Counted from the stretch's first letter, positions 1 to 8,706 are shown. The stretch is 64,000 bases of DNA from Ignavibacteria bacterium (GCA_025612245.1 JAAXKQ010000012.1:84999-148998); one strand, 5' to 3'. Notes: generated from the sequence alone by a model not told the origin. Translations and numbers: made by a program.

Positions 1-102
1 TCTTTACGTACGAGACTGCTTTGGAAATTGTGTTCTTAAGGTTCAAACTTTTTACACCTGAAAACATTTATTTAACTAAATGGAAAGGGGAGAGCCTCTT
101 TA
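1..102. other. Window edge, no gene seen
   Basis: This is the 3' flank of the response regulator gene. I see no convincing coding frame, hairpin or RNA gene in it. Confidence 0.5.
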
Positions 103-774
103 TTAGTTGTCCTTAATTGAGTAACCCACTCCTCTTATGGTAAATAAAATCTGTCTATCAAAGTCCTTGTCGATTTTATTCCTGAGCTTATTTATATAAA
201 CATCAATAACGTTTGTGTCTGTATCGAAATGGTAGTCGTAGACGTGTTCTGAAAGCCTGGTCCTGGAGATTACCTTGTTTTTATTTCTAAGGAGGAACTC
301 CAGCACGGCATATTCCTTTGGCGTTAGGGAAATTGCAAGGCCGTTTCGTGTCACGCTGTGCGTCTGGAGGTCCATTACCAGGTCGGCCGCCCTGAGTGAA
401 AGCGACTTTTCACTTTCTTTTCTCCTTAGCAGTGCGCGGATTCTTGCAAGGAGCTCCTCAAATGCAAAAGGTTTTGTCAGGTAGTCGTCAGCTCCCGAAT
501 CCAAACCTTCTACCTTGGATTCAACCGACTGTCTTGCCGTCAAGAGTAGTACGGGTGTGGATATTTTATTCTCCCGGATGGTTTTCAAGAGCGTAATTCC
601 ATTTATAAAGGGGAGCATTATGTCAAGAATTATAAGGTCATATTCCTGCGACAAAGCCAGTTCGCGCCCCGATTTACCGTCAAAAGCGACGTCCACGGTG
701 TAGTATTCCTCTTCAAGACCGCGCTTGATAAAGGAGGCTACTTTCTTTTCGTCTTCAACCAGTAATATTTTCAT
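103..774 (-). CDS. OmpR/PhoB-family response regulator
   Basis: DNA-binding response regulator of a two-component system. The N-terminal receiver domain (about residues 1-115) has the acidic pocket E7/D8, the phospho-acceptor D51 in LIILDIMLP, T79 and K101 (LTKPF). A winged-helix output domain follows (about 125-220) with the family signatures TPKEYAVLEFLL and RGVGYSI. Length (223 aa) is normal for the OmpR group and the sequence is closest in style to CusR/CopR-type regulators, though the signal cannot be told from this. No histidine kinase is visible; the partner would be expected just downstream, beyond the left edge of the window. The next gene upstream on the same strand encodes a small exported protein and is separated by a terminator. 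Confidence 0.93.
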   Translation of the reverse strand: MKILLVEDEKKVASFIKRGLEEEYYTVDVAFDGKSGRELALSQEYDLIILDIMLPFINGITLLKTIRENKISTPVLLLTARQSVESKVEGLDSGADDYLTKPFAFEELLARIRALLRRKESEKSLSLRAADLVMDLQTHSVTRNGLAISLTPKEYAVLEFLLRNKNKVISRTRLSEHVYDYHFDTDTNVIDVYINKLRNKIDKDFDRQILFTIRGVGYSIKDN

Positions 775-790
775 GCAAATAAGTTAAATA

Positions 791-823
791 AAAAAAAGGA
801 GAGTTAAAAACTCTCCTTTTTTC
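791..823 (-). terminator. Rho-independent terminator of the Lys-rich protein gene
   Basis: Perfect inverted repeat GGAGAG-TTAAAAA-CTCTCC extended by A/T runs on both sides. On the minus strand it ends in a T-tract. It lies between the Lys-rich gene and the response regulator gene, so the two are probably separate transcripts. Confidence 0.8.
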
Positions 824-850
824 GGGATTTATATTTGAAATTACTGAAAA

Positions 851-1171
851 TTACTTTTTGCTGTTATTGTTGCTGCTGGAAGATTTTTCTGTCTTTGAAC
901 CGGTCTCAGTAGCTGACTTGTGTGCTTTGTGTTTCTTGTGGTGGCTGGTCTTAACAGAAGTTGTATCGTTTGCTGCAACTTTTGTCTTTTCAGTCTTTGA
1001 GGTCATCTGAGTCTTGGACTCTGATTTTTTGTTCCCCTTTTTAGATGATTTTTCGACTTTCTGTTCTGTCTTTGTTGTACTCTTCTGATCCTTGCTCTGT
1101 GCATAGCTTAAGTTTGCGCCCCAGAAGAGGACTGTAAGAGCCATTACTACAGCAAAAATACGTGTTTTCAT
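851..1171 (-). CDS. Small exported Lys/Ser/Thr-rich protein
   Basis: A 106-residue protein of unknown function. Residues 1-24 form a clear Sec signal peptide (MKTRIF, a hydrophobic core, then a SYA|Q cleavage site). The mature part is almost entirely low complexity: Lys, Ser, Thr, Glu and Gln with a His/Lys cluster (SHHKKHKAHK, about residues 80-89), so it is strongly basic and probably disordered in the periplasm or at the surface. The composition recalls acid-shock or envelope-stress proteins of the Asr type, but I see no homology that proves this. A good SD (AAAGGAG) precedes the ATG. Its long AT-rich leader holds palindromes that may be operators for the neighbouring response regulator. 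Confidence 0.75.
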   Translation of the reverse strand: MKTRIFAVVMALTVLFWGANLSYAQSKDQKSTTKTEQKVEKSSKKGNKKSESKTQMTSKTEKTKVAANDTTSVKTSHHKKHKAHKSATETGSKTEKSSSSNNNSKK

Positions 1172-1190
1172 TTTTTCTCCTTTAACTTAA

Positions 1191-1256
1191 TTGTGTTAGT
1201 GTCATTTTGTTAACACTATAAAATTAAGTAACTCCTATTAAGGAATTCTTAAAGAA
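1191..1256 (-). promoter_or_regulatory. Possible operator/promoter region of the Lys-rich gene
   Basis: Upstream of the Lys-rich gene lie two dyads. On the minus strand these are TTAAG-AATTC-CTTAA (about 1240-1254) and TAGTGT-N9-ACACTA (1198-1218). OmpR-type regulators often bind repeats in such positions. That the adjacent regulator binds here is inference. Confidence 0.3.
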
Positions 1257-1293
1257 AAATTAAAAAATCTTAATCTTTGCCTTCCTTGCGTGA

Positions 1294-3126
1294 TTATACG
1301 GCCTTATAATCCATGTGGAAAGTAAAGTGCGGGAATTTCTTTGGCAGATGAATTATGTTATAGATCATGACGCCTATGGACATCCTGTCGAGCCAGGATG
1401 AAAGGGGCCATCCGAAATGAATGTGAAGTTTCTTTTCGGGCGGCATTTCGTATTCCAGGGTTCTTAAGAGCGCAACTATCATGTCAAAGAGTTTCATCCC
1501 TCTTTGAATGGAGATCCAGAAATGGTTAAGGCTTACGTTTTGAGGTGCCTCGTTTCGTGGGGAGTAGAAACTGATGAAAATTGAACTCGGCTGCGCCTCC
1601 TGCAGCTCATATTCCGAGGGTCGGCGGAAATAAAGGTGCACGTCTTCATCAGCTACGTCGCTGATGGCAAATATGATATCCATCGGGGTTCTTGTGGCAC
1701 GTCTAATCGGGATTTCCGGGGCTCTGAATTTGGATATCCTGATGCCTGCAAGAAGGAAGAGAAGCGTAATGCTGAACCAGAGTACAGTGCCATACGGCCT
1801 GTTGAGAGCTATATAAATAAAAGTGCTCAGCAAAATTATAAACAAAAACAGCGTACCGATTCTGGAGGTATGGTATGAAATCTCTTTTGTCCCCTTGGAA
1901 TACCTGTAAATGATAAGGGAGCCGGTGTTGATGCAGAAGCTGGCAATGAGCCCCACGGCATACATCTCGGCCAGTATGGCCTGGCTGCCGCTTGTGACAA
2001 TAAGAATGATGGTGTAAAATACGCCGTTAACTATATGAATTCTAAAAAGCGACTGGTTCTTATTCAGCTGAATGAGCCACTGATAGTTGTACCTTTCTGC
2101 CACTTTCTCTATCAGCTCGGCCGAGGCTACCATGGCAGTGTTGACGGCCATGATGAGCGTTATGCTGGCAAGTATGGCAACCGTGATGCCGAAGGCCTCC
2201 CCGTTTACACTCCTGGCAAATGCCGGTATGAGATCCGTCTCATGACGGCTTATGTCTATGTTCGATGAGAGTGCAAAAAGAGCAATAAGAGGGGTCACGA
2301 TTCCAACCGTCACTGCAAGAAAGAGGTATGCCTTCCTGATCTCCTTCCAGTTCTTGACCAGTGAAGCCGTCTGGAGGACGGACTCAATTCCTGAGTAAGC
2401 CAGTATACAGCTCCCGATTCCTATTATTATGTTCTGATAAGAATGGAAAATTGTTCCTGCCGTCAGATCTCCCCAGAAGTCGCTTACGCTCGTGCTAAGC
2501 TGCATGGCGGTATAGTGGTTAAAACTTGCAAAGCCTCCTATTATAAGGTTTACAAGGACGAAGGAGGCAAATACAAAGATCAGGAAGGTGAATTTTGCGT
2601 TTTCCTTGATCCCTACGATATTAAGTCCGGTAATGAGCCAGATGACGGCGATCTTCAGGAAAAATCTTGCCCCTATTCCTACAGCCAAAAATGAAGTTCC
2701 GTTTTCAACGGCACTTACCGTTGAAATTGCAGCCGTAAGCACGTAGCTGACAATAATTGAAGATATGGCGATAAATGACGTATTGGGGCCCAGCACCAGG
2801 TAGGAAAACGAGTACACACCCCCGCCTTTTATGTTGTTGGCCTCAAGTATCTCCGAGATCTCTACCATCCTGGTCGAAAGGAAACGTATGAGAATTGAAG
2901 TAAGTGCAATATATACAATAGCCTTGATACCAATAAAGCGGAATGCTTCAAAAGGAGCGTAATAAACCGAGGTTAACTCATCCATTAAGGTGATTATTCC
3001 AACGGCTATCCAGGTGAGCCACCATCTGCCGTTATAAAGGTAAGAAAGAAAATCTTTCTTTATCATTACCTTGATGAATAATACTACCAGGAGTATGTTA
3101 GCTATAGCATATATAAAAGTAAGCAT
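1294..3126 (-). CDS. APC-superfamily permease with extra C-terminal domain
   Basis: Integral membrane transporter of the amino acid/polyamine/organocation (APC) superfamily, 610 residues. About twelve hydrophobic segments run from residue 1 to about 465. The early loop has a GGGVYSFSYLVLGP stretch (from G101) like the glycine-rich TM1/TM3 region of amino acid permeases. The substrate cannot be deduced. The last ~140 residues are soluble and unusual for the family: a mixed alpha/beta segment with HLYFRRPSEYELQ, FWISIQRGMKLFD and HIHFGWPLSSWLDRM, which I do not recognise; a cytosolic regulatory or ligand-binding role is possible. The gene stands alone, with a 189-bp divergent region separating it from the next gene. 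Confidence 0.8.
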   Translation of the reverse strand: MLTFIYAIANILLVVLFIKVMIKKDFLSYLYNGRWWLTWIAVGIITLMDELTSVYYAPFEAFRFIGIKAIVYIALTSILIRFLSTRMVEISEILEANNIKGGGVYSFSYLVLGPNTSFIAISSIIVSYVLTAAISTVSAVENGTSFLAVGIGARFFLKIAVIWLITGLNIVGIKENAKFTFLIFVFASFVLVNLIIGGFASFNHYTAMQLSTSVSDFWGDLTAGTIFHSYQNIIIGIGSCILAYSGIESVLQTASLVKNWKEIRKAYLFLAVTVGIVTPLIALFALSSNIDISRHETDLIPAFARSVNGEAFGITVAILASITLIMAVNTAMVASAELIEKVAERYNYQWLIQLNKNQSLFRIHIVNGVFYTIILIVTSGSQAILAEMYAVGLIASFCINTGSLIIYRYSKGTKEISYHTSRIGTLFLFIILLSTFIYIALNRPYGTVLWFSITLLFLLAGIRISKFRAPEIPIRRATRTPMDIIFAISDVADEDVHLYFRRPSEYELQEAQPSSIFISFYSPRNEAPQNVSLNHFWISIQRGMKLFDMIVALLRTLEYEMPPEKKLHIHFGWPLSSWLDRMSIGVMIYNIIHLPKKFPHFTFHMDYKAV

Positions 3127-3315
3127 TTATATTTGGCCGAAGTATTTCAAAAAAACAGACTCTAATATATCGAAAACTAATGTATCTGCAAAAGACTTCC
3201 CCTTTTGGAAGATACATAAAATTGAAGAAAATGACGAGAATTCTTGAAAAAACGGTCTTTATGTTGTTAATTATTGCCGAATAGTTTCGAAAATATAAAT
3301 AAAAAATAAAGTTAA

Positions 3316-3630
3316 ATGAGTGACGAACAACTTTTTGAAAGAATTAAGGATGCTTTGAGAGGGAAGGTGGAAACTTTCCTTGAGAAGGTGACCCCCGTTT
3401 ATGCTGCGCTGAACTGGGAATGGAAGGTTAACGGCGAAACACGGATCCCTAATGAAGAGGATGTGATGTATAAGCTCTATAACTTAATAGATGCCCTCCA
3501 ATTTGACAGAAGAGGCTACTGGACCGCCTCGTGCGGACTGAAAGTCCAGTACCTGTTTACCAAGGCAGGAATTGAAGTCTCAATGGTCTTTACAAAAGAG
3601 ATATCCGATAAGGGGATATATAATTTTTAA
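3316..3630 (+). CDS. Conserved-looking hypothetical protein, 104 aa
   Basis: I do not recognise this small soluble protein. It has no signal peptide or membrane segment. It starts with a charged helix (SDEQLFERIKDALRGKVETFLEKV) and then has aromatic-rich strands (ALNWEWKVNG, YWTASCGLKVQYLF). Codon use is like its neighbours. It is a single-gene unit between a divergent permease and the convergent ispE gene. The AT-rich start region has no clear SD, which is common in this genome. Confidence 0.6.
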   Translation: MSDEQLFERIKDALRGKVETFLEKVTPVYAALNWEWKVNGETRIPNEEDVMYKLYNLIDALQFDRRGYWTASCGLKVQYLFTKAGIEVSMVFTKEISDKGIYNF

Positions 3631-3747
3631 GGAAGAGTTATCTTCCAAAGTGTTTATTGTTGCAGCATTGGCAGCCTGCATGCCCCTTGCAACGGCGTAA
3701 TTCTGTGAATGCAAAACGCGGGCCCGCTGTGGAGCCTTAAGCACAGC
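3631..3747. other. Unexplained GC-rich intergenic segment with palindromes
   Basis: Between two convergent genes. It holds GGAAGA-N4-TCTTCC (3631-3646), the 10-bp palindrome GCGGGCCCGC (3718-3727) and GCTGTG-N10-CACAGC (3726-3747). No T-tract follows any of them, so they are not classic terminators. The base composition is unlike the AT-rich spacers elsewhere. Confidence 0.4.
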
Positions 3748-4578
3748 TTATAAACTTAAGAATGTGAAATAGTTTTTAGGCAGAGCGTTTCGGACTGCCC
3801 CGGCTTCCTCTTTTGTCTGAAATAGTCCGAAGACCGTAGATCCGCTTCCTGTCATCAGGGAAAACTTCGCTCCCTTTTTGTACATTAAATCCTTTATATT
3901 TTCAATTTCAGGGTGCCTGTTGAAAGCGTACTCCTCAAAACTGTTTGTAATAAGCCTTATGCACTCAGGAAGGTTATCCCAGCAGATTGTTTCAATCAGC
4001 CTGAGATCAAACGGGGCAGGAGCAACCCTTACGTTCTGATAGGCTTCCTTTGTCGAAATGTGAATTCCGGGATTTACTATCAGAATTGAGTACGGAATTT
4101 CAAGGTTCAGCATCGTAAGCGCCTCGCCCCTGGACATAGCGAAGGCGGACCTTGGCCTGATGAAAAACGGGACGTCTGAACCGAGTCTTAAGGCAAACTC
4201 CCTGAGCGTATCCATATTAAACTTGAGCCCGAACATCTCGTTTAATGAAACCAGTGCTGCCGCGGCATCCGAGCTTCCGCCGCCCATGCCGGCACCCATA
4301 GGTATATTTTTTAGAAGCTCAATTTTAACGTCAAGCTTTTTGCCCGAAGCCTCCTCCAGCAGAAGCTTTGCCTTAAAGACGAGGTTGCTTTCATTTTCAA
4401 TTTCTTTTATGTTTGACACAAACTCAAAGCATTCCTGCCTTGTAAAGGTAAGAACGTCATAAAGATCGTAAATGGGGTAGAACACCGTTTCGATGTTATG
4501 GTATCCGTCGGCTCTTTTTTCAGTTACAAAAAGACCGAGGTTAACTTTAGCAGGCGCCTTAATTTCAAGATAATCCAT
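3748..4578 (-). CDS. ispE: 4-diphosphocytidyl-2-C-methyl-D-erythritol kinase
   Basis: ATP-dependent kinase of the non-mevalonate (MEP) isoprenoid pathway; phosphorylates the 2-hydroxyl of CDP-methylerythritol. It is a GHMP kinase. PAKVNLGLFV (residues 9-18) holds the N-terminal catalytic Lys (K11). The glycine-rich ATP loop PMGAGMGGGSSDAAAAL is at 93-109, the catalytic Asp is in RLGSD (D135), and the C-terminal GHMP motif is LMTGSGSTVFGLF. Length (276) is normal. The start overlaps the end of the upstream methyltransferase gene by 14 bp, so the two are co-transcribed, presumably with the glycosyltransferase genes further upstream. Confidence 0.96.
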   Translation of the reverse strand: MDYLEIKAPAKVNLGLFVTEKRADGYHNIETVFYPIYDLYDVLTFTRQECFEFVSNIKEIENESNLVFKAKLLLEEASGKKLDVKIELLKNIPMGAGMGGGSSDAAAALVSLNEMFGLKFNMDTLREFALRLGSDVPFFIRPRSAFAMSRGEALTMLNLEIPYSILIVNPGIHISTKEAYQNVRVAPAPFDLRLIETICWDNLPECIRLITNSFEEYAFNRHPEIENIKDLMYKKGAKFSLMTGSGSTVFGLFQTKEEAGAVRNALPKNYFTFLSL

Positions 4579-5455
4579 TTAATATGTCCCTGATTATTTT
4601 TGTGTGGCCTTTATTTGATCCGCAGCAAGAACCTATAAAGCTCGGCCTCAAGGGGAGCATTTTTTTCACTATATCCCCGTATGTATTTTCATCAATGCCG
4701 CAGCCGATTACCTCGTCTTTATAGTTCCCGCTGCCGCAGTTAAGGTATGCTCCCCAGTTAGAGCTGAATTGAAAGTCCGAGAGAAAACTATCCAAGATCC
4801 GAGGGCTTATGCAGTTTAACCCTACGGCAAGCGGCCCATGCCTTAAGATGAAGCCAATCACGTCCTTTGCCTTTTCTCCCGAAAGGAGCCTTCCTTCATT
4901 TGTAATAAAAAGGCTCATTACAAATGGTATTTTGTTCTTCTGGCAGTATCTGCAGATAATTTTAATTTCATCGAAGTGGCTTTGAGTTTCATTTAGTATG
5001 AAATCGGCGCCATTAAGAAGAAGCAGGTTAATGTGGTTTAAGTGGTTACTTTCGAGCTCTTTTAAGCTCAAGGTTCTTTTCTCTTCGTAGCAGTCCTCGG
5101 CAGGAGCGTTGGATCCTGCAATTAGTACGGGCTCATCCCCACGGGCGGTTTTTGCGGCATCCATGTTTCTTTTTACAAGGAGCTCGGAACTAATGCCGGA
5201 AAGTCCGCTCTTTATTACGGCAGCAGGATTGGACCTGAAAGTGTTGGCCGTTATAATATCTGCTCCGGCATCAATATAATCCTTATGGATGCGGATTACC
5301 ATCTCCTGGTTATTTACTCCGGCCAGGCTGGTCCATAAATACTCATCCGTATTTAATCCCTGCATCTGGAGGAGGCTTCCAATTGCGCCGTCTAAAATAA
5401 GAGGGCGGTTGATCCTTCGTGCAAAGCTGAAGATATTTATGCCTGGGAAGCTCAT
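4565..5455 (-). CDS. Homocysteine S-methyltransferase-family protein
   Basis: Zinc-dependent methyltransferase domain of the type found in MmuM, BhmT and the N-terminal module of MetH. The barrel start is PLILDGAIGSLLQ (about 18-30), then TANTFRSNP, NETQ (155-158), and the three zinc cysteines C215 (GLNCISPR) and C277/C278 (GSCCGS). Length 296 fits a stand-alone MmuM-like enzyme; the methyl donor (S-methylmethionine or other) cannot be told. It lies between a glycosyltransferase gene and ispE, 5 bp after the former and overlapping the latter by 14 bp, a tight operon of unrelated functions. Confidence 0.88.
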   Translation of the reverse strand: MSFPGINIFSFARRINRPLILDGAIGSLLQMQGLNTDEYLWTSLAGVNNQEMVIRIHKDYIDAGADIITANTFRSNPAAVIKSGLSGISSELLVKRNMDAAKTARGDEPVLIAGSNAPAEDCYEEKRTLSLKELESNHLNHINLLLLNGADFILNETQSHFDEIKIICRYCQKNKIPFVMSLFITNEGRLLSGEKAKDVIGFILRHGPLAVGLNCISPRILDSFLSDFQFSSNWGAYLNCGSGNYKDEVIGCGIDENTYGDIVKKMLPLRPSFIGSCCGSNKGHTKIIRDILNGLS

Positions 5456-5460
5456 TTTCT

Positions 5461-6609
5461 TTAACGTCCTGAGGCAGGCTCTTTGGATTTTATGTTTTCG
5501 AAATAGTTAAGTGTTTCTTTTACAATTCTTTCCAGGTCCACCATGGACCTGCATTCCAGGTCGTAAGGGCAGTCTTTTTTCCAGCATGGGGCGCACTCAA
5601 GTCCCTCAGGGAAAAGCTTAATGCCTCTGCCGTAGAGCTCAATTTCAGTCCAGCAGCTCAGGCCGAACCATGCAATTACGTATTTCTTCAGTGCTATGGC
5701 AAGGTGCATTCCGAAAGAGTCGCCCGTAATTATCACGTCTGCCAGGCTTTCAAAGCATGCGCCGCGTCTTACGCCCATCTTAACCGGGGTATTGATGACT
5801 TCGCCTGAAAAGCGTGAAGAAATTTCCTCGTTTCTTGCCTCGTCCTCCGGGCCTCCAAGGAGCACAATTTTATACTCCCCAAGTGAAAGGAAGCGTTCAA
5901 TAAGAGTGGTATGCTGCTCAACGGTCATTTTTTTATTCGGGTATAACAGTGAGCAGCCGGTATTAAAGCCAATTACCTTGTCGCTTTGTCTGATGCCGAC
6001 AATATCCTTATAGTCCCTGATAAACTTTAATTCCTCGTCATAGAAATTAAAAACGTAGTCATCCATCTTGTAATCGAGCTCAAATGTCTCAGCCAGGTAT
6101 TCCTGCCCGGTTTTTCTGTTAACCCTGAACTTCAGGTGATCGTCCATGCCAAGTTTATAATTATACTCTGCCGACTGATTTAAGGGAATGATTTTCCCGT
6201 CCCCGTTAAGGCCGAATCCAAGCCTGTGCTTGGCTTTGACGCTCTGAGCCAGGGCACCGGAACGAAGGGATTTATCCACGTTCATCACGTAATCAAATTC
6301 CAACTGTGAAAGGACGGAAATTGTCTCAAAGTCGTAAGGCATTACCTTATCAATGTACGGATTATTAAAAAGCAGGGGAACGGTTGACTTAAGCGTAACC
6401 CAATAGATGGTTGATTCGGGGAATTTTCTTTTTATCCCATTTAGCTGAGCCGTAGTCATGAGTATGTCACCCATGGCATCCAGGTTAATTAAAAGGATCT
6501 TTACGCCAATAGGAATGAAGTCTTTACATCCTTCCTGGATGCAGTTATGTCCGGGAAAACATGGTTTATAGCCCGTAAATCTTTTACATTTGGGAATTTG
6601 TACGTTCAT
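5461..6609 (-). CDS. Glycosyltransferase family 9 protein with Cys-rich N-terminus
   Basis: ADP-heptose:LPS heptosyltransferase-like GT-B enzyme (family 9), probably working on cell-surface polysaccharide at the inner face of the membrane. The GT9 core starts at about residue 37 with KILLINLDAMGDILMTTAQL, and the donor-site motif is ITGDSFGMHLAIAL near residue 300. Odd features: a 35-residue N-terminal leader with four cysteines (C8, C17, C23, C28), and a C-terminal cluster CAPCWKKDCPYDLEC. Together these could bind a metal or Fe-S cluster. It overlaps the upstream GT9 gene by 4 bp and is the third of three GT9 genes in a row. Confidence 0.88.
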   Translation of the reverse strand: MNVQIPKCKRFTGYKPCFPGHNCIQEGCKDFIPIGVKILLINLDAMGDILMTTAQLNGIKRKFPESTIYWVTLKSTVPLLFNNPYIDKVMPYDFETISVLSQLEFDYVMNVDKSLRSGALAQSVKAKHRLGFGLNGDGKIIPLNQSAEYNYKLGMDDHLKFRVNRKTGQEYLAETFELDYKMDDYVFNFYDEELKFIRDYKDIVGIRQSDKVIGFNTGCSLLYPNKKMTVEQHTTLIERFLSLGEYKIVLLGGPEDEARNEEISSRFSGEVINTPVKMGVRRGACFESLADVIITGDSFGMHLAIALKKYVIAWFGLSCWTEIELYGRGIKLFPEGLECAPCWKKDCPYDLECRSMVDLERIVKETLNYFENIKSKEPASGR

Positions 6610-7670
6610 GATATATACTTTTCCAGGAATGGTTTAAATTTTTGGATTACCTGATTAAATGTAACCTCACTTAAAGTGTTGTTCTCAGTAATTACGCATT
6701 CAAAGTCCGACCTGTATGGTGTCCAGATCATGTCTTTTGTATTAAAATGTACATATATGCCGAAAACGGGAACCATAAAGGCCGAGGCCAGGTGCACAGC
6801 CATCGTGTCGGGTGTAAAAAGCATGTCAAGCTTTGAGATCATGGAGGCAAATTCGTCAAATGACGGACTGTAGAAGATGTTGTCTTCCTTTCCACGGGTT
6901 ATCTCGAGTGCCTGTGGGGCTTCATTTACCGAACAGAGTAAGAGTACATAAATGTCATAACTTTCGAGGAATCCTATGAGTTCCCTGTATCTCTCTACAC
7001 CCCAGAACCTGGCCTGGCTTCCGGCAGATATGTTTATGCCTAAGAGAAATTTTTTCCCGGGGAATCTCCTTTTCAGGACCTCTCCGGCTTTATCAATGGC
7101 AACAGGCTTCGGGAAATAACCCACATTTATCTCTTCCTTGCAGTAGCTGATACCAAACAGGCTTACAAGTGACATCAGCCTGTCAATTACGTGAAACTTC
7201 GACGGGTCAGGTTTTTCAACGGTTTTTGTATAGACTATTTCATTGCCTTTCTTCAGGCCGAACTTGTTTTTAGCCTTTGCCATTGCCAGAAGATAAGTAA
7301 CCGTCGTCGAGACGTCGTCGTGCAGGTCAATAATGGCGTCAAAGTTATCAAGCTTAATTAAACTAAGCACTTCAAGGAATCCCTTAAAGCCTTTCCTGAA
7401 GACAATTACCTCGTCCACGTTTGGGTTATTGGTAAATACAAAGGAGTTTTTCCTGTCTGCAAGAACGAATATCCTGCACTTGAGCTGCCGTTTTACTTCC
7501 TGAATGAGGGGAGTTGTCACCAGTGCGTCCCCGATCCTGTTAAGGCGAATAAAAAGCAGCTTTGAATTTTCATTAAAGCTTACAGGTCCATTATGCCTGC
7601 TTCTGCCCGACTTCAGGAGGAGTAAAACTCTTAAGAGGACGTTTTTTAGGAATATTTCAATTTTTTTCAT
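6606..7670 (-). CDS. Glycosyltransferase family 9 protein
   Basis: Heptosyltransferase-like enzyme of GT9, 354 residues. The N-terminal Rossmann half begins LLFIRLNRIGDALVTTPLIQEV (about residue 33) after a short hydrophobic/basic leader. The C-terminal donor half has LLLCSVNEAPQALEI and FTPDTMAVHLASAFMVPVFGIY. The acceptor is unknown; the family usually adds heptose or a related sugar to lipid A-core or surface glycans. It overlaps both neighbours (4 bp with the downstream GT9, 14 bp with the upstream one), so the three are made together. Confidence 0.88.
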   Translation of the reverse strand: MKKIEIFLKNVLLRVLLLLKSGRSRHNGPVSFNENSKLLFIRLNRIGDALVTTPLIQEVKRQLKCRIFVLADRKNSFVFTNNPNVDEVIVFRKGFKGFLEVLSLIKLDNFDAIIDLHDDVSTTVTYLLAMAKAKNKFGLKKGNEIVYTKTVEKPDPSKFHVIDRLMSLVSLFGISYCKEEINVGYFPKPVAIDKAGEVLKRRFPGKKFLLGINISAGSQARFWGVERYRELIGFLESYDIYVLLLCSVNEAPQALEITRGKEDNIFYSPSFDEFASMISKLDMLFTPDTMAVHLASAFMVPVFGIYVHFNTKDMIWTPYRSDFECVITENNTLSEVTFNQVIQKFKPFLEKYIS

Positions 7671-8706
7671 CTAAAGGCAGTCTTAGATTATTCTTTTCAA
7701 CAATTGTCATTACTTTTTTCATAACGCTTTCAACCGGGAGCTCAAGAAAGCACTCGTGGTGCCTTGGGCAGTCCAGCAGGTTACAGCCGATGCATTCTAG
7801 ACCCTCAAGCCTGATCCATTCGTGTTTAATTCCGTACGGGCCCTGCAGAAGTGGATCGGTCGGTCCGTGCAGGCTTAGCACCGGTACATCGAGTGCCGTT
7901 GCCATGTGCATGGGTCCGCTGTCGTTGGCAATAAGCAGCCGGCACTTTTTCATGAGCGCTCCCATCTGCCGGATATCTGTCGGGGGAGCCAGAACAGCCT
8001 TGGTTTTCATTAAGCTCATGGTCTTAAGGGCTTCTTCTTTGTCTCCGGGTCCCCAGATGATGAGGACTTTTGCTGAAAGCCTGCTCGCAATTTCGTCTCC
8101 AATTTCGGAGAATTTTTCGGGGTCACATTTCTTTGAAGCCCAGCCGCCCGAAGGGCTTAGACCGACTACGAAGTCAGAGGGCTTAAACTCCCTGTTGAAG
8201 AAGTTTTCTGCAAATTCAAGGTCTTTTTCACTCAGGCTGAAATGAAGCTCTTTTGAACTTGTACTGAGTTCCAGGTATTTCAGGAATTCCAGGTGGAGGT
8301 CTGCAGCATGGAACTTGTCCCTTTCAGAAGGGCCCGTGAGGTTATAAGCATAAGTCCTGCCCTTATAGGGGAAGCCCGCCCTGAAACGAGCCCCGCTTAA
8401 GAAGGTAATTAAAGCCGTGCGGGGATTTGTATAGAAATCCAGCACCAGGTCGTAATGTTTATTGCGTACCTTTAGAATGGCCGATAGTGCCTTTAGCGTA
8501 CTGTTTCTTTCCAGGACAAGAACTTCATTAAGGCCGGGAAGTCCATCAAGTGCGGCTTTCCCTGGGGCTTCCGTTAGATAATCAATTTCTGCTTCGGGGA
8601 ATTCTTCTCTTAGGTTATCCAGAACAACAGTCGATAAAATTACGTCACCAATCCCGCGGAGCTTTATGCAAAGAATCTTTTTAACTTTTCTTTTGTCTAT
8701 TTTCAT
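7657..8706 (-). CDS. Glycosyltransferase family 9 protein (heptosyltransferase-like)
   Basis: First gene of the three-GT9 operon. Motifs: ILCIKLRGIGDVILSTVVL at the start, VVGLSPSGGWASKKC mid-protein, LLIANDSGPMHMATALDVP in the donor-binding half, and a C-terminal cysteine cluster CIGCNLLDCPRHHEC close to that of the third GT9. The ATG at 8706 is preferred; a TTG two codons upstream (8712) is also in frame. It resembles WaaF/RfaQ-type enzymes. The divergent spacer to prmC (about 140 bp) should hold its promoter, but I see no clear -35/-10 pair. Confidence 0.88.
   Translation of the reverse strand: MKIDKRKVKKILCIKLRGIGDVILSTVVLDNLREEFPEAEIDYLTEAPGKAALDGLPGLNEVLVLERNSTLKALSAILKVRNKHYDLVLDFYTNPRTALITFLSGARFRAGFPYKGRTYAYNLTGPSERDKFHAADLHLEFLKYLELSTSSKELHFSLSEKDLEFAENFFNREFKPSDFVVGLSPSGGWASKKCDPEKFSEIGDEIASRLSAKVLIIWGPGDKEEALKTMSLMKTKAVLAPPTDIRQMGALMKKCRLLIANDSGPMHMATALDVPVLSLHGPTDPLLQGPYGIKHEWIRLEGLECIGCNLLDCPRHHECFLELPVESVMKKVMTIVEKNNLRLPLDEKN

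Noticed and set aside
7790..8245. 151-codon plus-strand frame over a GT9 gene
   Set aside because: Antisense shadow; Ser/Pro-rich, no SD.
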